Below, piece by piece: positions 1-5,896 of a stretch of DNA of 5,896 bases (position 1 is the stretch's first letter; every line of letters starts with the position of its first letter). The translations under genes were made by a program, and so were the position numbers. This DNA is from Spirochaetaceae bacterium (GTDB lineage: Bacteria > Spirochaetota > Spirochaetia > B11-G9). The stretch is taken from the NCBI GenBank assembly GCA_030643345.1, contig DAOWMA010000145.1:1-5896 (forward strand), written 5' to 3'. The notes under the pieces are model-generated. The model was not told where the DNA came from. It did not search any database and saw nothing but the letters and a program-made list of their open reading frames with translations.

Positions 1-1
1 A

Positions 2-466
2 TCAGTTGCTTTAACCGGTGCAGGAGTTGACGAGGTTATTGCGGCAGGACGTAAATTTATTCCGGAAGACAGCTGGCTTGGAAGAAAAATGGTTCAGGCA
101 ATGAATATTGTTGATACAGAAGAAGATCCTTATGAAGCTTATGATAAGCTCCATACTGATCTTTGGGCCCCCAGACATTCTATTTCTCCCGAGGCAATTC
201 CTCAAATTTATGCTCTCTACAGGATGTCCGGAGGGGACTTTAGAAAGGGTTTTATTCTTGCGGCAAACTTTGGAAGAGATGCAGATACAGTAACAGCATT
301 GGTCCTGGCATTGTGTGCTGCCGGGCAGGGTCTATCGGCAATTCCAGCGGAATGGGTAGAGCAGGTAAGGCATCCGGCAGGTGTATGTCTCTCTTTTGCA
401 AAGGACGAGGATATGTATGATCTGGGTGCTCAACTTGCAGCATATGCATTAAACAGGGGTAAATAA
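2..466 (+). CDS. ADP-ribosylglycohydrolase family protein, C-terminal part (5' end outside window)
   Basis: The reading frame is open from base 2 to TAA at 464-466 and gives 154 residues; the start lies upstream of the window. The visible part is the C-terminal helical half of the ADPRH fold. It includes NFGRDADT (Asp codons at 278 and 284), matching the DxDT metal-binding motif of ADPRH/DraG/ARH3 enzymes, then a small-residue helix and SAIPAEWVEQV, the usual motif after it. Enzymes of this fold use two divalent metal ions to hydrolyse N- or O-linked ADP-ribose or related ribosides. The GRDxDT form and the ending (AGVCLSF, then a Leu/Ala-rich helix) resemble a bacterial subfamily of unknown substrate. 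Its end is 32 nt before a sugar ABC permease gene, so it is probably in that operon and may process the imported compound. The family call is firm; the substrate is unknown and the N-terminal motifs cannot be checked here. Confidence 0.88.
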   Translation, partial: SVALTGAGVDEVIAAGRKFIPEDSWLGRKMVQAMNIVDTEEDPYEAYDKLHTDLWAPRHSISPEAIPQIYALYRMSGGDFRKGFILAANFGRDADTVTALVLALCAAGQGLSAIPAEWVEQVRHPAGVCLSFAKDEDMYDLGAQLAAYALNRGK

Positions 467-498
467 TTGTAGGAAATATTGTAGTAAGGGAGTGAAAA

Positions 499-1398
499 AT
501 GAAAGGAAATATTCAAAAAAGAATTATAAAAGATAAACAGATGTATCTGTTACTGTTTCCTGTTATATTATTTTTTGCAATCTGGCATTACATACCTATG
601 TGGGGAGCAAGAATTGCATTTCAGGATGTAATGTATATCGGGGCCAATAAATGGGCAGGGTTAAAGCACTTTCAACTGCTTTTTTCTTCTCCTGTATTCT
701 TAAAAGTGTTTATGAATACAATAATAATCAGCTCCATGAAGATGTTTCTTATATTTCCTCTCCCAATAATTCTGGCCTTTATGCTTAATGAAGTTACAAG
801 TATAGGATTTCGCAAAAGTGTTCAGAGTGTTATTTATCTTCCTCATTTCCTTTCCTGGGTTGTTATTGCAGGATTGTTTATTTCACTCCTCGCCTCACCG
901 GAAGGCGCTGTGAATAAAGTGCGAATATTTTTCCACCTTAAACCAATAGCATATATGACTTCCACTACCCATATTCGCTGGGTTTTTGTTTTTTCTGAAA
1001 TCTGGAGGAGTATAGGCTGGGATTCTATTCTCTACATAGCTGCGATAAACAGTATTGCACCGGCCTTGTATGAGGCTGCAACAATAGACGGTGCTACACC
1101 CTTTCAGCAGGCAATGAATATTACCTTTCCGGCAATTATTCCGACAATTGTTACTGTTTTTATTCTTAATCTCGGGTTTTTTATGAATGCAGGTTTTGAT
1201 CAGGTTTTTAATATGATGAACGATGCGGTTATAAATCACGTTGATATTATAGATACCTATGTATACAGGGTTGGTTTGATGCAGGGGAATTACTCTCTTG
1301 GAACTGCAGCAGGTCTTTTTAAGGGTATTATCGGGCTGATCCTTATTCTGTCAACAGATAGATTAAGTCGTAAACTTACCGGTGAGGGGGTTTGGTAA
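499..1398 (+). CDS. Sugar ABC transporter permease, LplB/YteP-like (CUT1, MalF-type position)
   Basis: This 299-residue inner-membrane subunit of a binding-protein-dependent sugar importer has the usual length for LplB-type permeases. About six hydrophobic segments are visible, the first near residues 16-35 (YLLLFPVILFF, then HYIPMWG). Family signatures follow in order: WAGLKHF, a long helix ending in LAFMLNE, VIYLPHFLSWVV, and the cytoplasmic EAA loop at residues 192-211 (EAATIDGA ... ITFP). The invariant Gly of the loop is G198, and this loop docks on the ATPase subunit. IIDTYVYRVGL and the C-terminal GEGVW are also characteristic of this subfamily. The ATG at 499 is preceded by an AAGGGAG ribosome-binding site at 486-492. 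The gene overlaps the next permease by one base, so the two subunits are probably translationally coupled. Substrates in the family include complex oligosaccharides; the specificity here cannot be read from sequence. Confidence 0.95.
   Translation: MKGNIQKRIIKDKQMYLLLFPVILFFAIWHYIPMWGARIAFQDVMYIGANKWAGLKHFQLLFSSPVFLKVFMNTIIISSMKMFLIFPLPIILAFMLNEVTSIGFRKSVQSVIYLPHFLSWVVIAGLFISLLASPEGAVNKVRIFFHLKPIAYMTSTTHIRWVFVFSEIWRSIGWDSILYIAAINSIAPALYEAATIDGATPFQQAMNITFPAIIPTIVTVFILNLGFFMNAGFDQVFNMMNDAVINHVDIIDTYVYRVGLMQGNYSLGTAAGLFKGIIGLILILSTDRLSRKLTGEGVW
1384..1390 (+). promoter_or_regulatory. Ribosome-binding site that decides the start of the second permease
   Basis: GAGGGGG lies inside the last codons of the upstream permease. 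Its end is 7 nt before the ATG at 1398, a normal spacing. A possible TTG start at 1392 would leave a gap of one base, too short for initiation. The ATG at 1398 overlaps the upstream stop as TAATG, which is typical of translational coupling. Confidence 0.75.
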
Positions 1399-2282
1399 TG
1401 AGTGTTAAAAGACATGGGATTGGACATTTTATTATAATAATTTTATTAGCTGTAGGTGCACTTATACTGGTTTATCCACTCTATAATCAGCTGGTTATTT
1501 CTCTTACGGGTACAGATTACATCTCAAGGGCCAGTGGGACGACAATAATCCCCTACGGATTTACCTTAAGTACATATAAAACCGTACTTGCCATTCCAAA
1601 GGTTGCAAGGGGAGTTTTTAACTCTATTTTTATTACAGCTGTAGGGCTGGTCATAAATATTGTTTTTACAAGTATGGGAGCCTATGTACTGACAAAACGG
1701 GACCTGGTGGGAAGAAGATTCTTTATAACCATGATTGTAATTACCATGATTTTCGAAGGCGGGCTGATTCCCGATTATTTTCTTATGCGAAAACTTCATC
1801 TCCTTAATTCCTACTGGTCTGTTATTCTTTATAAAGCGGTCAATCCTTACTACCTTATTATACTTATGCGCTTTTTTGACCAGGTACCCCCTTCTCTCAC
1901 CGAGGCGGCAAGAATTGACGGACTAAGCGAAACAAAAATTCTTTTCAAAATTGTTATTCCCGTAAGCGTTGCAGGTATTGCAACAGTAAGTTTATTCTAC
2001 GGTGTCTTCCATTGGAATGAGTACTTTCGCGCAATGATCTATTTAACAGATGAAATGAAATACCCCCTACAGGTCGTCTTGAGAGAATTACTTATCTCCG
2101 CAGAAAAGGCATCTTTTATAGGCAGTATGAACTTTCTTAAAGTAACAGCTGCTGCCCAGCTTGATATAAAAGCTATTAAAGCAGCTTTAATAATTATTTC
2201 CATTGTACCAATTCTTGCATTCTACCCATTTGTACTTAAATATTTTGTTAAGGGAAGACTGGAAGGATCGGTTAAAGAATAA
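1398..2282 (+). CDS. Carbohydrate ABC transporter permease, LplC/YtcP-like (CUT1, MalG-type position)
   Basis: This is the second membrane subunit of the importer, 294 residues from the ATG at 1398. A TTG at 1392 would add two residues but sits too close to the ribosome-binding site. About six membrane segments are visible, the first near residues 10-30 (IIIILLAVGALILVYPLYN). The subfamily signature FEGGLIPDYFLMRKLHLLNS is present. The EAA loop is at residues 169-188 (EAARIDG ... IVIP), with the invariant Gly at 175. HWNEYF and the C-terminal YFVKGRLEGSVKE match the YtcP/LplC ending. It should pair with the preceding permease as a heterodimer and contact a shared ATPase through the two EAA loops. 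No ATPase gene is present in the window. The stop is 54 nt before the binding-protein gene, with an inverted repeat in that gap. Confidence 0.95.
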   Translation: MSVKRHGIGHFIIIILLAVGALILVYPLYNQLVISLTGTDYISRASGTTIIPYGFTLSTYKTVLAIPKVARGVFNSIFITAVGLVINIVFTSMGAYVLTKRDLVGRRFFITMIVITMIFEGGLIPDYFLMRKLHLLNSYWSVILYKAVNPYYLIILMRFFDQVPPSLTEAARIDGLSETKILFKIVIPVSVAGIATVSLFYGVFHWNEYFRAMIYLTDEMKYPLQVVLRELLISAEKASFIGSMNFLKVTAAAQLDIKAIKAALIIISIVPILAFYPFVLKYFVKGRLEGSVKE

Positions 2283-2283
2283 T

Positions 2284-2313
2284 AGTTGCAGAAAATCTTT
2301 TAAATCTGCAATT
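2284..2313 (+). repeat. Intercistronic inverted repeat between permease and binding-protein genes
   Basis: AGTTGCAGA at 2284-2292 pairs with TCTGCAATT at 2305-2313. That is nine pairs including one G-U, with a 12-nt A/T-rich loop. It begins two bases after the permease stop and ends 12 nt before the AGGAGG of the next gene. There is no run of T long enough for a strong intrinsic terminator. A role as an RNA-stability or processing element is more likely than termination, but this is inference; the stem is modest. Confidence 0.5.
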
Positions 2314-2325
2314 TGTAAGTTTCAC

Positions 2326-2331
2326 AGGAGG
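2326..2331 (+). promoter_or_regulatory. Consensus ribosome-binding site of the binding-protein gene
   Basis: A full AGGAGG sits 5 nt before the ATG at 2337. It is the best match to the anti-Shine-Dalgarno sequence in the window; the other genes have AAGGGA-type or G-run sites. This fits a need for more binding protein than permease. Confidence 0.8.
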
Positions 2332-2336
2332 AATAT

Positions 2337-2399
2337 ATGAAACGTTTTTTAATTACACTACTTGCGATGACAGTACTTATATCATTGGTTTTTGTCGGA
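2337..2399 (+). other. Lipoprotein signal peptide (cleavage before Cys22)
   Basis: The segment has a short basic start (MKR), a hydrophobic core (FLITLLAMTVLISLV) and a lipobox VFVG directly before Cys22, whose codon is 2400-2402. Phe at -3 departs from the common Leu-Ala/Ser-Gly/Ala-Cys pattern and resembles the relaxed spirochaetal lipobox. Cys22 would be lipidated and would anchor the protein to the membrane. Confidence 0.85.
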
Positions 2400-3749
2400 T
2401 GTAAGAAGAAAGAAGAGGCTCCGGCTGAATCACAGGAAGTTCCTACTATTCGGATTGTCGGAAAGGATTTTTCCCCTACTGATGATATTAATCTTCAGTT
2501 TCTCGAAAAAATGGCTGCTGGATTTGAAGTGTACTCAGGTCAGAAAGTGAACTTGGAGCTGGTCCAGGTCCCTGATGGTGGTTATGCAGAAAAATTGAAT
2601 CTTATGCTTTTGGGCGGTGATATCCCGGATATGATCTATTTCCAGGGTGGAGATGAAGCTGTTTCAAAACAGGGTCTTTTAGTCGATTTAAAATCATATG
2701 TTGATAATTCAAAAGTAATGCAGAATGTACTTCAGGATTTTAACAAGCAGCGAATTGCAAATTATCCATATCTGCTTTGGATTGCTCCTCCCCGGGCACG
2801 TGTTGCACTTGTCAGAGAGGACTGGTTTAAAGAAGCCGGTGGTAAGATTCCTGTAACTGTTGATGATTATTATAATCTTTTTAAGACTATCAAGAAAAAT
2901 CATCCCGACGCATTTGTTATGACCGATACCGGCAGTCCAACACGAATGGATTTTACCTTTGACCATGCTTTTGGTGAAACTGCAACCTGGATCAAACAGG
3001 GTGGGTCCTATGTTTATAAAAAAGTGTCTGATGCAGAAAAAGAAAAGCTTGCTTTCTATCAGAAACTCTATGCAGAAGGTCTTTTTGATAAGGATTATGT
3101 AACAACTAAATGGGATACCATGGAAGATAAACTTTACAATAACAAGGTTGCAATGGTTTTTGGTACTTCCGGAGTTGTTTGTGATATCTATGATACTAAA
3201 TTACAGACCAATCAGGGTGTAGGTCTTGTTGCGCTTCCTCCTGCAAAAGGTGTTGGTCAGGGATACTCTGTTTCAACAGCAAAAGAAACAAGAGGCTGGG
3301 CAATCAGTGCAACAAGTAAGAACCCTGATCTTGTTTTCCAATTGTTGGAATTTATGGCAACTGACGAAGGACAGCTTTTGGACCGTTATGGTGTCGAAGG
3401 TGTTCATTATACTGTGGATAATGGTAAATATACAGCTACTGATAAGAAATCAGAATGGTGGCCCCGAATTAATGAGGTTATGACATATGATGGACCTATG
3501 CCTCTTCTTGGTGCTTTAGGTTTAAAGAGCTGGGACTTTCTCGGTGAATATGTAGTAGGTGATCCTGACTTTCCTATTCCTGCTGATATGGCCCCAACAT
3601 GGGATGCTCTGATAAATCTGTATAAAGAATACAATTTTAAGATTATTACCGGTGAATACTCTATTGATAAGTTCGACGAATTTGTTAAAAAATGGTATGA
3701 TCTTGGTGGAGATAAGATTACAGAATACGCACAGGGTATGTTGAAATAA
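2337..3749 (+). CDS. Extracellular solute-binding lipoprotein of the sugar ABC importer (family 1, LipO/YtcQ-like)
   Basis: This 470-residue protein captures the substrate outside the cytoplasmic membrane and delivers it to the permease pair. A signal peptide ends at Cys22, followed by a charged linker rich in Lys, Glu and Pro (KKKEEAPAE). The mature part has the family-1 binding-protein pattern: an N-terminal lobe with FEVYSGQKVNLELVQ and LLGGDIPDMIYF, then VREDWFKEAG near residues 159-168, a hallmark of the YtcQ/LipO group. Further on are KLYNNKVAMVFG, RGWAIS with NPDLVFQLLEFMATDEG, and a C-terminal ITGEYSIDKFDEFVKKWYDLGGDKI. Several Trp and aromatic residues could form the sugar site. It is the third gene of the transporter block, with a perfect AGGAGG site and an inverted repeat on each side, suggesting raised expression. 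The class is firm. The ligand is unknown, although the flanking ADPRH-family genes hint at a ribose-containing or glycosylated compound. Confidence 0.95.
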   Translation: MKRFLITLLAMTVLISLVFVGCKKKEEAPAESQEVPTIRIVGKDFSPTDDINLQFLEKMAAGFEVYSGQKVNLELVQVPDGGYAEKLNLMLLGGDIPDMIYFQGGDEAVSKQGLLVDLKSYVDNSKVMQNVLQDFNKQRIANYPYLLWIAPPRARVALVREDWFKEAGGKIPVTVDDYYNLFKTIKKNHPDAFVMTDTGSPTRMDFTFDHAFGETATWIKQGGSYVYKKVSDAEKEKLAFYQKLYAEGLFDKDYVTTKWDTMEDKLYNNKVAMVFGTSGVVCDIYDTKLQTNQGVGLVALPPAKGVGQGYSVSTAKETRGWAISATSKNPDLVFQLLEFMATDEGQLLDRYGVEGVHYTVDNGKYTATDKKSEWWPRINEVMTYDGPMPLLGALGLKSWDFLGEYVVGDPDFPIPADMAPTWDALINLYKEYNFKIITGEYSIDKFDEFVKKWYDLGGDKITEYAQGMLK

Positions 3750-3757
3750 AACACATT

Positions 3758-3794
3758 GGTCGTATGGATGGGCATGAAACCCATCCCTACGGCC
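3758..3794 (+). repeat. Strong stem-loop after the binding-protein gene (RNA stabiliser or partial terminator)
   Basis: The left arm 3758-3772 and right arm 3780-3794 form a 15-position GC-rich stem. It has one G-U pair (3760/3792), one mismatch (3765/3787) and a 7-nt loop, CATGAAA. It starts 8 nt after the binding-protein stop. Only three T residues follow the stem, so full intrinsic termination is doubtful. A 3' stabilising hairpin or a leaky terminator, lowering expression of the downstream ADPRH gene relative to the binding protein, fits better. The stem is seen directly; the role is inferred. Confidence 0.75.
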
Positions 3795-3802
3795 TTTGGT
3801 GA

Positions 3803-3823
3803 TTCGCATTCGCATCCGCGGAT
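3803..3823 (+). promoter_or_regulatory. Tandem hexamers plus palindrome just before the second ADPRH gene
   Basis: TTCGCA is repeated twice in tandem at 3803-3814. It runs into the perfect 10-base palindrome ATCCGCGGAT at 3814-3823. The palindrome abuts the AAGGGA ribosome-binding site (3824-3829) of the gene starting at 3834. It could be a small operator or an RNA structure affecting ribosome access. No promoter consensus is evident around it, so function is speculative. Confidence 0.3.
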
Positions 3824-3833
3824 AAGGGAAAAA

Positions 3834-5896
3834 ATGAACAAACAAAAATATCTTGAACAGGTATACTCAGGGCTTCTGGGGATGTGTGCAGGTGTACGTC
3901 TTGGTGCCCCTGTGGAACCTACAATATGGACTTACGAAAGAATAAAGGCCACCTATGGGGATATCCGGGGGTATGTTAAAAACTACAGTAACTTTGCGGC
4001 AGATGATGACGTAAACGGTCCTGTATTTTTTATCAGGTCCCTTTTGGATTTTAAACCTCCTTTAACAGCAGAGAAAGTGGGAAAAACATGGCTTAACTAT
4101 ACCAGAGAGGGGATAGGTTTTTACTGGTGGGGCGGTTATGGCAGGAGTACTGAACATACAGCTTATATAAACCTTAAAAATGGTATTCCTGCACCGGATT
4201 CCGGCAGTATACGGGTTAACGGAAAAGCAATTGCAGAGCAGATAGGCGGTCAGATTTTTATTGATTCATGGGGATTGGTTTTTCCTGATAATTATAAAAA
4301 GGCTGCTGAATATGCAAAGATGGCGGCAAGTGTTGGTCATGATGGTAACGGTCTTTACGGAGCTGAGTTTGTTGCAGCTTTGATATCCATAGCCTTTTCA
4401 ATGAAAGATATTCCGGAAATGGTCGAAAAAGCTTTGGAACTTATTCCAAATGACAGTGAGTATGCAAGGGTTGTTAAGGCAGTCAGGGATTTCTATTTAT
4501 CAAATTCAAATACTGGACCCGATGACTGGAGAGCATGCAGGGATTTCCTTACAAGTGACTTTGGCTATGACAGGTACCCGGGTGTTTGTCATATAATTCC
4601 CAATTCCGGTGTAATTGCACTGGCCCTCTACTATGGAAAGGGTGATTTTGCAAGGACTATAGAGATAGCAACAATGAGCGGATGGGATACGGATTGTAAT
4701 GCCGGAAATGTAGGCACAATACTGGGTGTTATGGCTGGCACGGTCGGGATTCCCAAGAGATACAGTAGACCTATAAATGATTTTCATGCTGCCAGCAGCA
4801 TAGCGGGGGCTTTAAATATTCTCGATCTGCCTACAGTATCAAAGGAACTTGCTATATTAGGACTTAAGCAGTTAGGGGAAGATATACCGGCAAATTGGGG
4901 AAAAGGTACTTTCTCTGATGATATTTACTTTGATTTTACAATTCCCGGGACTACTCATGGATTCCGAACTTCCAGTGAGTACCTGACACCTCTAAAAGAA
5001 GGGGCTTGCCCCAGGGAGGGGGAAAGAGGCAAAGTAACCTTTATACTTGACCGCATAAAAAGAAATGATGAATCGAGAATATTTTATAAGCCATATTATA
5101 GAAGAGAAGATTTTGATGATGAGCGTTATTCTCCTACATTTACACCTCTGGTTTATCCCGGACAGTTAATGCACATCAAAGCAATGGTAGAAAGATTCAA
5201 CGGCCGGTACATAAGTCTTGCACCGTATGTCAGGGACTCCTCAACAAAAAATTTACTTTTTGGTAAAGATATCTTTCCTGAATCAGGGAAAGAATTTATT
5301 GTAGACTGGACAATCCCTGAGGTCCCTTTTGCTGTGGAAGAAGCTGGTTTACTGCTTAGGGGAATTGATAGTGAAAAGTTTTTAGGAGAACTAAGTATTT
5401 TCAACTACTCAATTTCAGGTAAAAAGAAGTTCCATATAGATTTTGCTGACGAAGTGAAGGAGTTTGGCGGTCTTAGCCGATGTTCACTTACAGGTGGTGC
5501 CTGGAGTATTGAAGAAGATCATCTGCATGTAATTACAAATGAAACCTTCCAACTCTATACCGGTCCGTATTATTCCAGTGATTATACTGTGGAAACAGTT
5601 ATGACTCCGGAGTATGGTACAAGCCATCTTCTGATTTTTAGATCTATTGGCGCAGAGAGAGGTTATTATTTTGGTCTTCATGGTCGTAATAAGATTGCTC
5701 TTATAAAACGGGACCATGAAAATATGGTTGTTGAAGAGAAGGAATTTCCATGGCACCTGGGCAGACCATATACTCTGAAAGTAGAAGCAATTGGTTCCTC
5801 CTTTCGTTGTTTTATAGACGGAGAAGAGATCATTGGTTTTGAAGACAAAGAAGCCTTTCCTTCTGGTATGGTCGGACTTGGCAAGCTGGGACCTGG
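3834..5896 (+). CDS. Multidomain ADP-ribosylglycohydrolase family protein with C-terminal lectin/LamG-like domain (3' end outside window)
   Basis: The frame is open from the ATG at 3834 (AAGGGA site at 3824-3829) to the window edge, 687 complete codons, with no stop seen. Residues about 5-345 form an ADPRH domain: GLLGMCAGVRLGAPVE with Glu28, ADDDVNGP with Asp57-59, WWGGYGRSTEH, AEQIGGQIFIDSWGL, SVGHDGNGLYGAEF around His169, and SGWDTDCN with Asp285 and Asp287. These match a bacterial ADPRH subfamily of unknown substrate. The Thr of the classical TDD and DxDT motifs is replaced by Asp57 and Cys288. Residues about 365-540 are beta-rich and resemble a carbohydrate-binding sandwich. Residues about 545-687 look like a concanavalin/LamG or DUF1080-type domain (YTLKVEAIGSSF, FIDGEE, FPSGMVGLG). 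There is no signal peptide, so it is probably cytoplasmic and acts on the compound imported by the upstream transporter. The ADPRH call is firm; the two C-terminal domain calls are moderate. Confidence 0.9.
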   Translation, partial: MNKQKYLEQVYSGLLGMCAGVRLGAPVEPTIWTYERIKATYGDIRGYVKNYSNFAADDDVNGPVFFIRSLLDFKPPLTAEKVGKTWLNYTREGIGFYWWGGYGRSTEHTAYINLKNGIPAPDSGSIRVNGKAIAEQIGGQIFIDSWGLVFPDNYKKAAEYAKMAASVGHDGNGLYGAEFVAALISIAFSMKDIPEMVEKALELIPNDSEYARVVKAVRDFYLSNSNTGPDDWRACRDFLTSDFGYDRYPGVCHIIPNSGVIALALYYGKGDFARTIEIATMSGWDTDCNAGNVGTILGVMAGTVGIPKRYSRPINDFHAASSIAGALNILDLPTVSKELAILGLKQLGEDIPANWGKGTFSDDIYFDFTIPGTTHGFRTSSEYLTPLKEGACPREGERGKVTFILDRIKRNDESRIFYKPYYRREDFDDERYSPTFTPLVYPGQLMHIKAMVERFNGRYISLAPYVRDSSTKNLLFGKDIFPESGKEFIVDWTIPEVPFAVEEAGLLLRGIDSEKFLGELSIFNYSISGKKKFHIDFADEVKEFGGLSRCSLTGGAWSIEEDHLHVITNETFQLYTGPYYSSDYTVETVMTPEYGTSHLLIFRSIGAERGYYFGLHGRNKIALIKRDHENMVVEEKEFPWHLGRPYTLKVEAIGSSFRCFIDGEEIIGFEDKEAFPSGMVGLGKLGP

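Noticed and set aside
467..484. TTGTAG repeated at 467-472 and 479-484 before the first permease, as a possible regulatory repeat
   Set aside because: It is a short AT-rich hexamer pair in a 32-nt gap, with no promoter elements. It is easily explained by chance.
895..1239. Minus-strand open frame of 114 codons inside the first permease
   Set aside because: The Asn/Cys/Lys-rich translation is typical of the reverse of a membrane-protein gene, and the + strand carries a complete permease with all family motifs.
1392..1397. TTG at 1392 as the start of the second permease
   Set aside because: It would be one base from the G-rich ribosome-binding site. The ATG at 1398 has proper spacing and the common TAATG overlap.
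2215..2245. Possible internal promoter (TTGCAT with an AT-rich stretch about 17-20 nt later) before the binding-protein gene
   Set aside because: The -35-like and -10-like hexamers match the consensus poorly, and the segment is inside coding sequence of ordinary AT-rich composition.
3407..3845. Two long minus-strand open frames (144 and 107 codons) overlapping the end of the binding-protein gene
   Set aside because: They lie antisense to a well-supported gene, match no family I recognise, and have low-complexity, unlikely composition. They are shadows of the + strand coding.
5001..5012. GGGG/CCCC mini-hairpin within the second ADPRH gene
   Set aside because: The stem has only 4-5 pairs, lies inside an uninterrupted reading frame at a domain linker, and has no T-run after it.

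Overview
The window looks like part of a carbohydrate-uptake and catabolism operon from a low-to-moderate GC bacterium. A spirochaete is my best guess. The evidence is the relaxed lipobox (VFVG|C, with Phe at -3) followed by a KKKEE tail on the binding protein, together with LplB/YtcP-type permeases. A Firmicute cannot be excluded from sequence alone. All five genes are on the + strand and tightly packed, with gaps of 32, -1, 54 and 84 nt. Both end genes run off the window. No promoter, regulator, RNA gene, mobile element or CRISPR array is visible, and no stretch over 300 nt lacks a gene.

Layout: (1) at 2-466, the C-terminal 154 residues of an ADP-ribosylglycohydrolase (ADPRH)-fold enzyme of the GRDxDT type; (2) at 499-1398 and 1398-2282, the two membrane subunits of a CUT1-type sugar ABC importer (LplB/YteP-like, then LplC/YtcP-like), with stop and start overlapping by one base; (3) at 2337-3749, the cognate lipoprotein solute-binding protein (LipO/YtcQ-like); (4) from 3834 to the window end, a second and different ADPRH-family protein. 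This last protein has an N-terminal ADPRH catalytic domain (about residues 5-345), a middle beta-rich region, and a C-terminal concanavalin/LamG-like domain cut by the window edge. The ATPase subunit is not here, which is usual for this transporter class because a shared MsmX/UgpC-type ATPase often serves several importers.

Inferred working model: the binding protein captures a sugar or glycoconjugate outside the cytoplasmic membrane and the permease pair imports it. The two ADPRH-fold enzymes, neither showing a signal peptide in the visible part, would act on it in the cytoplasm. Two ADPRH-family genes flanking a dedicated sugar importer suggest a catabolic, glycoside- or N-/O-riboside-cleaving role rather than reversal of regulatory protein ADP-ribosylation. 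This is the most interesting idea in the window; the substrate is unknown.

The binding-protein gene is bracketed by two intercistronic inverted repeats (2284-2313 and 3758-3794). They may stabilise its message or partly terminate transcription, so that the binding protein is made in excess over its neighbours.
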